A stretch of DNA of 64,000 nt from Undaria pinnatifida (GCA_012845835.1 JABAKD010000011.1:11408381-11472380); one strand, 5' to 3'; positions 35,101 through 50,100 are shown, counted from the first letter of the stretch. The notes: a model not told the origin generated them from the sequence alone. Program-made: numbers and translations.

Positions 35101-38100
35101 GAACAGCATCGGATTGGTACCAGGCAAGGACCCAGACCTGACGGCGCCAGCTTCGAGAGTGGCGTGTGTTCGCGAGATTTCGATTCATCTCCAACCCAAG
35201 ACTAAGGGAGGCAAGAGGAACGACAAAATCCTGGTACGAATGGACGTTAGAGAGAGTTTTTATGTATACCTGGTACCTGCTATGTAATACATGTCCTGTA
35301 GAGGTATCGTTCACTTTAGTCTCCGGTTCAACTCGCAGGTGTTGTTAAAGCTGAGCGGCACTCTGAACGAGCTGGCTGCGATGAAAGTTGTCGTCTACCC
35401 CGTTCTCCCCTGTCGCTTGCTTTTTCTTTTAGACACAGTAGAGTATTCCAACACCTCGTCAGCTTTGGTCGATTTTTGCTTGTTCATGCTCTCGCGCTTC
35501 CCATTGCTGCTACATATTTCAAATCACCCGTTCGTCGCTACGAGTACTCGCGAGGGACAGTATGACAACGAGTTATCGCGAAGAACAGTATGGCAGGTCA
35601 CCAGAGCAATGTGGGTTTGTGTGTGGTGTATTGCTGGGTACGAAATGCCTGGTGTCCGGTACTCTGTAAACGGGACAGGAATGTTGCGCTTTCGTTTCGT
35701 AATGTTTATTTTGACCCCCATCGCTCAACACTTGCTGTGGAAAGTTATCCTGGGTACCGTTTCACGGGCTTGAAATAAATCCCTATTTAACGCTGCCCGA
35801 TCTCCCCTCGCTCTTCCGTCGTCGGCGTGTCTGCCCCAATGGGCGCACGTATGTGCATGTGCAGCCGAGTCTATCCTGCGCTGTCTTCCAGCAAGAGCCT
35901 ACGGGCAAAACTTTGGTCCACCGGGCTAAGATGGTGCTTTCGGAGCCGGAAGATGGTGACTCGGGATCGGTTTATGCGGCGGCTTTGCCTCGCAGCGCTG
36001 TGGTACAGGGCACGTTCCAGGTGACCACGCATAGCCGGAACGTCCCGGTGATGGTCACGGTGCTGAATCCCTCTGTCGCTTTTCTTGATTGCCTCGTCTC
36101 TGATGCACCCTGGTGTGACGCATTCGGCATGAGGTGGTACTGCGGGCGATCTAAATATGAAGATAAATCCTCAGTTAGTTTAAGTCGGCGGCTAAATGCT
36201 ATGCTTTAATGTTACGCACGGACTTGGATGCAGAGTATGTCAGTTGCGCTCCCATTTTGAGGGGAAATGCTCGAGTGGGCACCCAAGTACCGACATTGAT
36301 AGCATCTGTTGGGATCCGCGGACTTGCCGTGTAGCGGAAGGTGTAAGGTGTAAACAATGAGACGGTGATGCGGTGATGCCCTATGGGTACCTCGTAGCGC
36401 GCTGGGATATGGGTGGGGTGCGTCGAATACAGGAGTTCATTGGCGGGTCGCGCATACACCATACCTTTGCGGCACCGGCGCATGTTGTTCTTGTTGCATG
36501 AACCCATCACCATTATCTAGTTCGTGGTCACTAGACGGGCTCCAATTACGCTGGAGTGGAAGAAACACCTCGGGAAAAACTAGTGTACGCGTGCTTGACG
36601 AAGTTTCTTTGGTCGGCTTCTCCCTGCTGGAGACGCTATGTATGATACTGGTACGATGTACGATACCATGGATGATGTGATTCTCGTACCATGTATTATA
36701 CGATGCGATGTATAATACCCTGTGTGATACCACATGTGATGCCATGAAGGAGACCATGTACGGCACCATGTATGATACCGTGCATGATGTGATACAGGTG
36801 CTCATCGCTTCGGCTGTAGGGGCGGCGGCCACCCAGAAGCACGTGCTCGATCTCTGGTGGACCACCACGTTCCTCGCACCAGAGGGTAAGACAGGGCCAG
36901 TGCTAGTTTCACTCATGCACAGGCTTCGGTGAAGCAAGGCCTATGCTGTGTTAGACGTTGGTGCAACAGGACCTGTGGCAATTACAGGCGGTGGTAGGAC
37001 AGGGCCTTTGATATTGCCGACGTTGTTATGACAGGACCTGTGCTATTTGTACCAGGTAGGCGATGGTAAAGCATGGCCTGCGCTATTTACAGGCATTGAC
37101 TCTCGCAAGCAATGAAAAGCTGCGCTGGCCGCATTTAGGGTGTTTTTTTTTTACAATTTCACGACCAAACTATAGGTTTAGAAGGCAGCCCGATTGTGAC
37201 GGCATCCAGTGTCCAGTCTAGTCAGTCGTGGGGCCGCAGGGATCCCAAATTGTTCATTGTGTTCTGAAAGCCCGTTAGGTCGCGAGAGAGCGGTATTTTT
37301 GTTATGCGGGCCATTGGAATTGCTTTACCCTTATTAGAGCTGCACCGACGTTTTGAGGGCCACAATATTTGGAGTTTGTGTGGGATATTTCTTGCCGTTC
37401 TAAAGGTTTAATAGCGTCTCCGTTTGCGCGTAATGCACGCTCTTTTTTCAGCGTGGTGCGTTGCATCATGGGTGTTCGCCCGGTGCGCGCACGCACATGC
37501 GTATCGACTCGATTCCTGCTGTATCCTTCCGCGCTGTTTACATCCGCGTGGTTGTGTATCCACCAATCAATGGTGACCAATGTAGACAAAGCATAGTAAA
37601 CTGTGTGCAGAAGGATTATCATGGGCTGACCGTTTTCGTGAAATGGTGCTGCTGACTCTGGTACTATGACGCAGGGGGGTCACCGACGGACATATCCTTC
37701 ACGAGGTCATACACCCTGCAGGACGCGTGATCGAAGTATGTAATACTGCCAGCTTGCAAAGATGGGTTTCGAAGAAACGCTTGATCTCGCAGCTAAGGCA
37801 GCTTTTTAGTCTTTACTCTTGATACCTGGTGTGAAACGTATGCAAATTGCAAATATGAGATTCAACGGAATTATCAGTCTCACAGCTGAGGTATGGTGAT
37901 ATACTTCGAGGTGTGCTGCCTAACAAAAAACGCGCTTTACATACGATATGATATGATATGATATGATGCAGGCGGCGACCACGCGTTCGGGCTAACGGAT
38001 ATGGACGTATTTTCCATGAAGCTGGCGACGCGACTGCAGGAAGCCGGCGCGCGCGTCGTCCTCCGCCACACGCACCCCCACGCGGAGAGCCCCCGACGCC

Positions 38101-41100
38101 GCTCTGCGTTGAAACGCCTTCCAGCCGGAAGCGAAACCACGGGTCCGGAGGAGGGGGGAGGGGCAGCGGCGGGGGAGGATTCTGCGCAAGGCGAAGAAAC
38201 GTCGGAGTCGTCGCAAGTTTTGCCAACGGCAGCAGCAGCAGCAGGAGCAGCACCAACACCCGACGGTAAGGCGAGCGGAGAGCCACGGCAAGATCCTTCA
38301 ACCGCCCAGGGCGCGGCAGAGAAGAACGACAACGCTACAACTACCGGTAAGGATGCCGGCGAGGGGGCCCGTGACCAGAAGGGGCCAGACGGCGGGGGGG
38401 TATCTACCGCTAAGGGAGGGTCCCAGATCGACAGTGCCGGGGCGAAGACGGACATCACCACGGCAAATGGCAGCGACGTCACGACGGGCGAGAAGTCGGC
38501 AAGAACCGCTCCCGTAATGAACAAGCAAAAACCCTCCATTAGCGGCCCCTCCCCAGCTTTCCCGGGCCCCTCCCCGGCGGGGCTAGCCTCTCCGGTGTGG
38601 ACGTTCGAGGGGCGCACGCCCTCAGTCAGGGATGACCCTGCGGGGAGAGCGATTGAGGACTCGAGGTGGACAAGGACCAAGATGTGGAACAGTAACCCTG
38701 GGGTGTCTTCCGGCGGCGCGTCTACTCCGACGGCCGCCGCGTCCCTGAAGCCGGCGGCCCCGGCGGCGGACAGAGGTACGGGTTTAAGGGCGAAGAGGCG
38801 GACGGCGCAGCGGCAGCGGTCCAGGTCGGACTCGATCGGGTCTAGCCAGTCGGGGATGCATTCTGCGTTGTCAGGCGGATCAGGGCCCGTGCGCGCGGGG
38901 AGCACTTGGAGTGCGGTGTATGGAGGCGATAGCGGCGGGGGTGAGAGCGGGGACAAGTCTGCGTCAGGGGAAGGGGAAAGGCAAGGGCAGGGTAGGCAAG
39001 GGAGGAAAGGTTTTCCGTTCCACCAGCACCACCGCGAGACCGACGACTCAGACTCGGATGACCAGCTGGCGGTCAGGGCGTCGGCGTTCGGGCGGCAGAG
39101 TACGACCAGCGGTGGCGGCGGCGTTGGCAGCGGGGGAGGAGGGCAAACAACGGAGGCGCAGTTTGCCCCGCATGGACCGCCGACCGGTACATCATCGACC
39201 CAGGGCGAGCAGTGGGTGATGGAAATGGAGATGTCGTTTGCTCAAGAGCGGAGCGGTTGGGAAGAGTGAGTGAAGTCTGGTGCTTTGGTGGTTTAGTGCT
39301 CGTGTGTGCGGTGGCCGACGTGGTGGCAGCACTATTGAGGCGGCGACTGTTTGCAGTATAGGTGTAGATGAGGGCGTTTTTTTGTGTGTGTCGTGACGAT
39401 AACTTTGCGAACGTGTACCTCCTGGAGGTGGTGATTGATGTGCATGTTTTTCGCACCCTCCAGACGGAACATAATTTGTTGTGGATGGGCGGCAGAGCCA
39501 GCGCGGCTCTGTGTACGCGCGCCCGATAAGTGATGAAATGCATCGTTACATCTCGCGATCGCACGCGTAGGTGGCCGATGGTGGCGGCACAACGTTGTCG
39601 CACGGTACCACCCATTTTTTATGGTACCTCCGTGTGCACCTCCGCGTTTCTGTCTGATTGCCGCCTATTGTGCGCTTGTGGTTTGCCCGTGCAGGCACCG
39701 CCACTGTCTGGAGACGGAGCTGGATTGGGCCTTGGCCGCCCGCGCCCGGGCGGAAGCGAGGAGCGAGGAGGTAAGGTGGAGACCTATTAACCCGTTTAGA
39801 GCTCTGTGCGCATTTTAGGGAACGCGATTACTGCAATTTTATGCGGGATAATGTTGGGAATAGAAAAAAGGGCTAAAAGGCGATGTTCGACATTCCCTTG
39901 TGGCGTTCGCAGGTGTTTTATTGCATACGTAGTGACTGGCCGTCATGGAGATCATGACGTAGAATTCGGGAGGTATATACACGAAAGCTTGTGTACGTTG
40001 ATTGTGGTTGAGGTGGTGGTGGTGTCGGGAATGTACGGGTGCGATGTTAGTTAACTCCGAGCGACGTGGCTCTCGGGGCCAAATACTCTAGAGGTGATAC
40101 CGCAACACCGGTATGTCACAAATCCAACCCACATGTGTCCCAGATTTACATGACTTCTGAGTCGTGCTACGATAACCACCAGCAGGCTATGGTTGGCCAC
40201 TCTTCATAGGTGCTGGCCTTTATGGCAACTTGGTGCACACGTAGAGGCGGGGGCTCCGTACGGAACCACGCGCGCCTGCCTACCCCAAGCTTAGTAGCCC
40301 GCTGAGCGCTCGCGACAGAGGAGACCTTGATCCACACCCGCTGTACTGTCGCAGCTCGCGACAGAAGAACCCCAACTTGCGGAGCGGGTGCAGCTGAGGC
40401 CTGCATCCGACGCTGAGGCCTGCATCCGACGCTGAGGCCTGCATCCGACGCTGAGGCCTGCATCCGACGCTGAGGCCTGCATCCGACGCTGAGGCCTGCA
40501 TCCGACGCTGAGGCCTGCATCCGACGCTGAGGCCTGCATCCGACGCTGAGGCCTGCATCCGACGCTGAGGCCTGCATCCGACGGGGGGGGTGCTCTCTTT
40601 CTCTCTCACCTCTCCCCCACAAGAAACCGGCTTGTTCAGATCGAGCGTAAAGTGCAGATTATGTTCGTTGCTCGACTTTCCCACCATAGAAGAGCGAAAC
40701 ACCCGTGCTTCGATGGAGGTGCTCTTTTTTTTTTTCGAATACTACCCCTCAATTTGGGAGCTCAAGACCTCTCCGAAAAACTGATTGGGATGAAAATAAA
40801 ACTTCTACCGGATGAAAAGTCCCATGGCCTAGGTGACCAAATGGAATCATGAAAAAAATTGTGTATTTCCGACAATTTTGGGTTAAGGAGTGTCTTGAGT
40901 CATTCAGAAATCATTTTGACACGAAAAGTGCTACCTCTATCGTAACACTGGTCGAAATCGAATCTGACATGTTTGTCTTTGTTCTCAAGGTTATCGTGCT
41001 GTTCATAGTCCCGCTTCCGAACAGGACATGACCGTGTTCAAGCACCCCCCCCCCATGGTCTTACAGATTACGGCCATGCATGGTAATGATTACCCCCCCC

Positions 41101-44100
41101 CCTCCCCCCAACCCCCCCGCTCGTTTTGCCCGCTCGTTTTGTTGGTCGCTCTCGATGTGGTCATGACGTGACGTCTTTAGGACAGCGCAAGGGTGGAGGT
41201 TCTGGAGAACAGGCTCTCGGCGTGGCGCAGTGAGGTGAGTGCTTTGTTTGTTTGTTTGTTTGTTTTGTTTTTTTTTCAGCACACTTTCACTTTCCAGCTT
41301 CTGGACAAGCCGTGGTCACAGGTGTCATCCCTTCTCCTCCCCGGTTCTTGCCTTCAATTTTTATCGCGCATAGGGTTCAGCAATCCCACTGCTCGTCGAT
41401 TGTACATCGAATGTTGCTAACTCACGCTCTCGCGCTTTCCGCAAGTCAATTTGTCCACAAGAAAAAGTCCCAACGAATTTATACGAGTATGCACTCGGCG
41501 GGGCTCGAACTCACGAAACTGACCTATACCAGGCTCGAGGATAACCTGATACGCCACCGGGGCGACCGGCTATATTGTTTGGAACCGACGAGATAAATCG
41601 CTGTGAGACCTTTCTTTGCCTCGGGCCCGTGGTAACTTCGAGGATGCTATACATACCTCTTTACCGCTAGCATATTCGTGCATTTTACGAGTAGTATCGA
41701 TCAGGCCTGTCGCGGTGCGATGCGAAACGTGTGCTCGATTTTTTTGTGGTAGACGCGAAGATCGAGTACAGATGTGAGAGTACGTGACGCGACCTTGAGT
41801 TGGAGTATGGATGGGCCGCAGGATGGTTAGCGTGGAATTAAGGGCCCCAGCACTACCCTACTGCGCAGGTCGCGATCGCGTCGCTCCTCGAGGGTCGACT
41901 CACCGGCAGGCTCCACAGCTACAGTCTTCGTCGGTATTTTCCTCTTAACCATCGAAAAAGTCTTGCTTGCTTGCGTTCCTGCCTGTCCGCCTGCCTGCCT
42001 GCCTGCTTCTCTGCCTGCCTGCCGTGCAGCCGTGCTTGCCGTGCTTGCGGCATTTTAGAGTATCTGACACCATGGTAAAAGGAGCATGCTTTGCACTTGT
42101 CACCTATCTATGCCCACCCCCGCTCTCCTTGCTTCTGTCCCCATCTCGTTTGATTTTCGGCTTGGTTGTTGTCTTGTTATTAGTACTCGATGATTGAGCG
42201 CGACGTAAAGCAGGCGGTCAAGCTTCTGGAGATGAGCCTGTCTGGTCTCATGTCGGCGGAGAGCGCCCTGAAAAGGTGGAAGGCGCACATCCCACAGAAG
42301 GTCGGTCGATCTCAGGTTGCTTATTCCTCGTGTCCTGGCGTGATGATATTTTTGTGTATTTTTTACCAGAATAACAATGTTTTACCGGGTATGTTTTCAA
42401 GCGGTCATGTTTAAGATGTCAACCTTTTAAAGACACGGTTGTAGCATACGCTAGCATACTGTAGCTCTCGCTATTGATAGGAACTCGCGCTGGTGGATGT
42501 GTGCACCGATCGTCAACGGTGAGCGTTGGTGGGAAGAAGGAAAGGCTCCTCGTAAATCCTGTGACGCCCTGGGCACTGTTGACGACATGAACGCCGTGCC
42601 CAATTTCCCCCCCCCACTGGTGTACTACCATACGTGTGTCTACGTATTATACGATTACAGCCGTACTCTGATATATATTTGGTATCATACCAATTCGGGT
42701 AAAACAATTCTACACTACGTTTGGTATATTTGTAGGGCTGTGTATCGGTAGCATTTAACGATACTATATTATAAAAATTAAAATACACTCCAGCTGTGAG
42801 ATCGAAGATTTCGTCGAAACTCATCTTTGCAAGCTGTGTGTGATACTCCGATCGCGCGCATTACGAGTTGTGTGTCCTCATTAAGGATATAGGTCGGCGA
42901 CTCCCCTTACAGCTACAGTGTAGCTATCAGGGTCAACAGGATGATTTTAGTCAGTCTGTGCGCGGAAACTATAAAACCCGTTTCTGAGGGGGACAAAATC
43001 TGACAGCTGTGAAGGGAAAGGGGGGGCCTGGTTTTGATCAAAAGCGAGCGGGTTTGGAGGGGGGCGGGGGGGGGGGGGGGGGGGGGGAAGGGGCAATTTG
43101 TGCATGTAAGCTATAAATCCTTTCGAGGGGATAAATCTGACGGTTTTGGCACCAGTATATTATTGGGGGCGGGGGGGGGGGGGGGCAGCTCGACATGTGC
43201 CTGGAAACTATACATTATTGCGAGGGGATAAATGTGACATTTTTGGAAATAATACATCAGTTTATCGTGTATATCCTGGGGGTAAGTCGTACAATCAGTG
43301 AGTAAAGAGAGATATAGTAGATCGGCGCAGCCGATGTATCGATACATTTTCGACATATCGGCTTAGAACTTTCGCTTTATTTGCCATCAAAATTGGTCAC
43401 AAATGCGCCATCGAAATTGGTCTTGTTCAGCCAACAAAACTGAGCGAAAACTTCTACAAACGTGTTTTCATTTCATTGTTTTGTTGGGCATTTTCATGCA
43501 GAAAACTAAATGGAAACCAGCACTGGCCAGCACATGTACTACAACGTACAACGTGCCAAATGTTCTTAAAACGATGTAGATGACGAAAAAAAACTAACCT
43601 CATAGCCACACAGTAGCCGGTAAGTGGCAACCAACATGCAAGTACTTGAACGGTACCCTACTAATTGTTCTGCCCAGCAAAGTCAACCTACTTCAACAAC
43701 AGTAAAGCAAGTAGCTCCAAAGTTAGGGCAAAGAGACACACCTACAGGCATCGTCGTTTTGCCGATTGTATGTACTCGTAGCACGTGCTACTTTTGCGCT
43801 TATTTTTCAACAGTACGCTGCGTACCTTAAAAATCCGTGTTGACACCCTCATTTTTTACCAGCAGACGTCCTTCACTTTTCTGCCACGCTCTGCCCACCA
43901 TCCACGGTAGCTGGTAGGGGTGCACAGCATCATTAGTCCCTGAGGTCCTCACATGAGCTCAATACCTCACCCGGAAAAATGATTTCGAAGGTATTCGTTC
44001 GCAAAAACCGACCAAGCTTCTATGCCTTAGTCCTAAAAAAATGTGTACTCGTGAAATTACTGGACTAATGACTAACCGGTAGTTCCTAACATGAGGAGCT

Positions 44101-47100
44101 CAATCGCCCTGGGACTTTTTGTCCCAATCATACATACACTGCAACTCCCTACCGTGGGACGAACACACGAACATACCTTACGGAGGTACACGGTACACGG
44201 TACACCGTACACCGTACACGGTGATTTCTTACAACTGACGTGCGTGTGCCTGTTGTCTGCCACTGCTGCTGTTGCAGGACGTTGTGTGTGATGTAGCTGG
44301 TTGAGACGAGGTGTACATCCCCTATTTTCCTGCTTTTATGTATGCCTTCCTACTCTGTAAAAAACCCATACGCTAAAATATCGGCAAACATATCGGCTCG
44401 ACTTCCCGATATAATATATATATAGGATCGTCCGATATATCGAAAAACATCGGTACCGATACACAGCCGTATGTATTTGAGTTTTCGGACTGGATATGCA
44501 CCAGCCATGAAAAATCGGGCGCGCGAGCCTGGAAATGGCACCCTATTTTTTGCCGCCGTCGGAAATTAGAAATTCGCTTCGCTCGTAGTAGATTACCACC
44601 TTTTTGAGGGACATACTACACGGGAGTACGTAGTGTTGATTTTTTTTTCATGTTGTAAAGGGGTTAAATAATACTCGGAGTACTTTCCGCGATCCCAGGG
44701 GGGGTTTGGTAGATTCGATAGCACGCAACACATGGCATTGCAAAAGTTGACGCGGGTGTGTGCATCACCGCGCGCTGTGGTTTCATCCCCGCGTTCATGA
44801 CAAAATCCGGCCTCAAGAACCATAGACTACTACTTGATTAAAGTATTTCAAGGACGTCAGCCGTGAGTTCGACGAATTTCGGGTCAATACTCACCTTGGC
44901 AAGCTGCGTAATTGGTACTTGTAATATACTAAGTTGGTGAGTTTTTTCTTAATGGGAGGGGTCATGATATTTTGTTAAAAAAAACTATTTGCGTGGCGTG
45001 ATATGTGTTTATGGGATACACAGATTGTTGTGTGATTCGCTGTGCTTGCTACTGCAGCAGTATTATGAAAAATGTATATAAAAAATGTATTACGTCGGCT
45101 GTCGGGGTGGTTGAGACCGCCATTCGCCGTTCAGTGTTTACTAGCGGCATGGTCGGCTCCTATCTGTGAGAGCCGGCGTTGGTGCGTACGTACTTACGCA
45201 CGCCTCTAGTACCGTTGTCGTTTGTGCTGATTTCTCTTTCGCTAGTTGTTTCGTGTTTCGCCGCATGCGGTGCCGTCCGGTGGGCTGTCATGTTAATATG
45301 CGACCTGTAGTTGTGTCGCGCTTGGACGACTGACGATGGCCGTGTCTCGTTGTGTTGCATTGTCCACTTATCGTGGTGTTGCATTGACCACTTCTCGTGG
45401 TGTTGCATTGCGTTGACCACTTCTCGTTGTGTTGCATTGACCACGTCCCTTGGTGTTGCGCTGACCAACTTGACAGGCCTACGAAGACATCATGGCCTGC
45501 TTGACCAAGGGGGAAATGGCGCACAGGCCCGCGGCTTCTGAGCAGGAATGAGCGACGCTTGGTGGGCCGGGCGAATGAAAAAATGGCCGATGCTGCAGCT
45601 CGTCAGTTTTCCCGACGCCCCCTGCCGCAGATGGCCATCGCCTTGCTCCTGAGTTGGTGGTGTTATATTATACTTGAGACTGGTGTTAATTTTCGCTCAA
45701 ATGGCGTGTTCTTTAATTTTGAGTTCAACCTCTTTGTTGGTGGTTAACGAAAGTAGTGCAGTGTGTGTGAATTTGGGCTTGGTGCAGGAAGACCTCGAGC
45801 GCAGGATTGGCAGGTGCGGTTTAAGAGTCTCGTAAGAAATCACGCTTGGCCAGGAATTGGAAGCTTGTGGTCAGCGTACATTAGGGAAAAGTGCAAGAGA
45901 TGGTGTGGATTCGGATGGTGCTCTCTCTCCGTTGACCAAGGGGGTGCTGTGACTATAAGCGTTGTTCCTTGGCGTTGTGAAGCGCGGCGCTTTGTCAAGG
46001 GTTCAAGAATAACGGGAAACCGTGACGGGTATGTTGAATAGATGTACCATATACGGTGATAGATTTCAGAACGTGGAGTTCACGTGCCCGATAAATTGCT
46101 TAACTTAAGACACGACGGGCGGCCTTGCAGTGCTTTTCAGTCGGGAGGTCCCGCTAATAATGTAACCCACCTCCGTGGTATTAATAGTCCCCTCTTTCGT
46201 ACCAGTAGTGTCTTTTTGAAGTGTCGTGTCCGCTCTCTTGTTGAAGACGTTTTACGGTTATTATGTAGGTGTTGTTCTCTTCCCGCCCCCTTTTCTCGCG
46301 CCTAACATGCGCTGTATACTAATTTTCTATTGCCGATTATTACTGTTTTGCTTCAGGCTTTTCATGGAGCTAGCTAGCTTCCTATGCGAGTTGTTTGGTC
46401 GGCTCAGGGGCACGTGCTTGCGGTGGGTGCCTGGGGGGTAAATTGAATGCACGAGGCCCGCCTCTGTAATGACGTTCTCTCCCGTGTGCTCGAACGTTCG
46501 GATGGATAGCTTTAGGCGTAATTGTTTTGTACTTTGTCCGTTCCAATCGAGTAGCACCGCTACTGACCTCTGCGCCATGTAGGCTCGATCGGAGCGCGAT
46601 CCCAATCACGATTATTACCATAGGGTGGAGTTTTTGTGAGTGAGTGAGTGAGTGAGAGAGCGTGCGTGCGTGCCTACAGCAGTAAGCCTTCTCGCGGCGC
46701 CCCCCGGACGTGTGGCGCATGGTGAGGCTTTTTTTTTCTAGATTTGTCAAGAGTTTGGGGTAAGTGGGAGTGCTTGTTTATCGCACATTCGGGCGGTGCG
46801 AACGGCGCAAGCTGTGTGTGGTGGGGGGCCTTGCCTGTGGCTGCGTCCCGCGTTTGTGACTATAAGTTCCTGTGCGCCACATTTCCGTTGTGGGCGGGAA
46901 GGGGGAGGGGCGCGATGCGTTATTGTGTGATTTACATGTCTTTCATATTTGCAACCGGGTGTTGGGGGTTTGGAGACGGCCGACGAGTGGGGACGGAAAG
47001 ACGTCAGGAATAATAGGAAGGAGATCACCACTGCCTGTAGTTATGTTTTGGCGTTGTGTTGGCACCGTCGGAAAGGCGGGTGGGATCACGACGTCGCCTT

Positions 47101-50100
47101 GAGTCTACGTCGCCTCGCGGTTAGATCGTAAAATATGTCGTCGTCGTCGCGTGACCGGTGCCCAGCACTACCAGGTATTACTTTTAATAGCAACAACAGG
47201 GAGAGAAAAAGACATTTCCTGCCCGCTTTTTTCTGATTTGTCATTTTTTTTGTTGGAATTTTGGTTGGTGGAAAGTCCTTGGTCGACATGAGTCGACATC
47301 CGGGATCGTGATGGTGACGTCACTTTTCGGGGAAATAGTAAATTGGAAAACTGGCCGTGGATGATGACGTCAGCCTTATTTCTTACTGCATTTTACACTA
47401 AAAACAATTAGGAGGCGTTTTTTTAGATTTGTTTTCTGAAAAAAATGGGGTAGCACTTTTGTGGCCGACACATTTCTGGCTTTCAGGGCTCCTCGGCTAT
47501 GATGAAATTGCTCAAGATCACCGGTAGAATACGAGTGCAGTTTGTGTTTTACACAGCAGTTATTCGTGCATATCGTGATATGGGATTGCTCATCGGGTTG
47601 AAACTTACCTGGTATTTTTTTCTCCAAGTCGAGATATAGCTCAAGTGAGGAACCCTCATAAACGTTACGTGCACCGTGCTATGTACACCGTGTAGCATGC
47701 CTCCTCCAATCTTCTAAGGTCTCTTATCAATAGTGATCTGCGACAACGTTGTTAAAAACAAATTCGACCTACAGTATCGTAGTAGGAATCAAACGAGATG
47801 GAACTGTAGCGTAACCCGGTTGACGGCGCTGTAACTCATCGCAGTAGCAGTGTCGACACATTCTTTGGGTGCGAGCTATAGATGCTGCTGTTGTTGTAGC
47901 CTTTGAGGTATGCCAGACATACGAAAGGGAGCTTTGCGCTCGTTTGGGTTTGAGTTGGATGTCGTACATGGTACATGGTATATTTACTACTGTTCATAGT
48001 ATAGATGTGACGCATGCTGCGGTCTAGGAGCACCTATGTGTTGTCTGAGGATCCTCGCTTGCGGAGCTGTATGCAATGTATGTACTAAAGTATGCAAACA
48101 GCAAAGGTTAAGGTTAAGGTTAAGGTTTGGACAAAAGGAAACTGCAACCCGATGAACCAGCCTCTCTATCTATGGCGCCTTGCTTGGCGTAAAACAAATC
48201 ATGTTGCAAAACATGGGGCTCATCATTTGGGGAGCTCTATACCTCACCCACACGCAAAAAAAGGCTCAGACAAAATTATAGTGATTATGTGTTGAACTCA
48301 ACTCCATGGTCTAGGAGGTGTAAAACAAAATATATTGCCATAGATATTATGTACACGAACGACATCCCGACGATTGTGTTAATAGTGTAAATGGGTTACG
48401 GAGCCCCGTCATTCCAAAAATATTTTAGCCAAAATGTGCTGCCTCTGTCGTAGCACGCGTCCTTTTGTGTTCGAGTTTCTGTGTAATTGTTTAGTATTTG
48501 GTGTGTGCTTCGGTATCTGTTGCATTGATTGATTGCCCGCTGTACACACCTATACCCACCATGCAGACCTGCACTCCATACTGTTTCTGGGCACAGTAGA
48601 CTACAGTGGTGGCTGGAAGCCCTCAACCGCAGCGTTGTTTTGACTCTGCGACATGCCGCAGATGGCCCAACCGCACTATTATTATCCGTTCTGACCTCCA
48701 AAATTGTTTCAACGGTATGTTGATTGTGTGCTGCTGCACCCGAGGAGCGTACTGCCGGTGTGTGATGAGCTGTTGTCGGTGTTCTGAACGCCAGGAAACG
48801 GTGATATCAAGATTCTAGCAATCATTCGGCGAAATATGCGGGCTACTAATAATAGGAGGTATATTATATAGCGCTTTTTCGCCAAAAAAAATGAATGACC
48901 CCGGGCCTCCTCAATTAAGGAGCTACCTTCCCTCCATGAATGTGGCATGTTTTACAAGATGTTAAACTAGACTCTAAATATATGCGTTGCATACCTGGTG
49001 TACCTAATAGATAGATTAATAGGAACCATAGGATTGTTCATCGAGTTGCACTTTCATTTTTCTCAAAATCACTGTTGAGTGCGATAGGGGAGCTCAGCTT
49101 CTCCTGTGATTTTCCTCAGAAATAAAAAGTGCCACCCCGTATCTATCGTAGCATGCATGCGCCGAGAAGAGACCAACTTCATTCAGCAGACAGGGGCCGG
49201 TGTACCGTAAGGTTTGTGTCCAGACCACGATACAGCGGTGCCTCGGATGAACGCTCTGCCGATACAATGTATGTGCTATTTTTGTCGGATTTTCCGTATA
49301 CCTTCTAGTCTAGTCAGGGGCGCGAAACATCCCTGGATTGTCGTTTTCTGTCCAAGGCTATCTGTCTGATTCGGCGCGTATGCTCATACCCCCCCCCCCC
49401 CCCCCCACATATTCAATCCTCCTGCTGAGTACAGCGGAATCCATGTAGGTAGCGGTTTATCATTTTTTCGGAAAGCACGTGTTTCTCTGCGCATCTCCTG
49501 GGACACCTTGCGCGCTCGGGGTGTGTACCCACAAGCACCATAATAACTGTGCATTGCACCCCATGCGTCCACAGTATGTGGTTTGTGGTCGCAACTTTGG
49601 CGTGTAGAGACGCGGGAAGGGTGCCGAGGGGGCCGCGGCTGTACCGGAGATGGCAAATCACCCCACCCACTGGTCACCTATTATTTCTAGTTTTTGAGTT
49701 TCATTCACATTAAACCGTGTTGTATTACCCACATCGACACCCAGAACACCCAGTCAGTGCCCGTGCCGATTCTTCGCGCTAGTAGGGAGTTTCAAGCTCC
49801 GTGGTCACAGACAACCTGAGAGACAGCGATACGCATCGCCAATACCGTAAGTATGAGTGGATACATATGTGCGACGTAGCATGCCTCTTTCCTAACAACG
49901 AAAAAGAGACGCAAGCAAGAGGGGGGAAGAGAAGGCACTCAGAACAACACTCTACTACCAATAAATATTTGGGAAACGAAACGAAACCCAACACACAAGA
50001 CAGAAGCAAATAAATTGTGGGCAATATTACCGACAGAAGGGAGCAAGAAGCCTGAGCCGGTACAACATGTTGAAGCCGGATCACCCGCCGCCATTGCAGC

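Noticed and set aside
35335-35389. Extra PTEN-like exon VLLKLSGTLNELAAMK
   Set aside because: It has an acceptor but no good donor, and inserting it would interrupt the C2 strand order between 35233 and 35865.
37937-38956. 339-codon minus-strand frame (and two shorter ones nearby)
   Set aside because: Antisense shadow of the GC-rich PTEN-like exon 37972-39265. Proline/alanine-rich, no splice context.
40396-40582. CRISPR-like array
   Set aside because: Units are contiguous with no spacers, in a eukaryotic intron.
40167-40702. Minus-strand repetitive frames (SASDAGLSVGCRPQRRMQA)
   Set aside because: Created by a 19-bp repeat read in three frames. Not a protein signal.
48105-48130. Telomere-like GGTTAA repeats (also CCCTAA words at 51915 and 10836)
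   Set aside because: Only three or four units, internal, and of different register. Not a telomere or clear fusion site.
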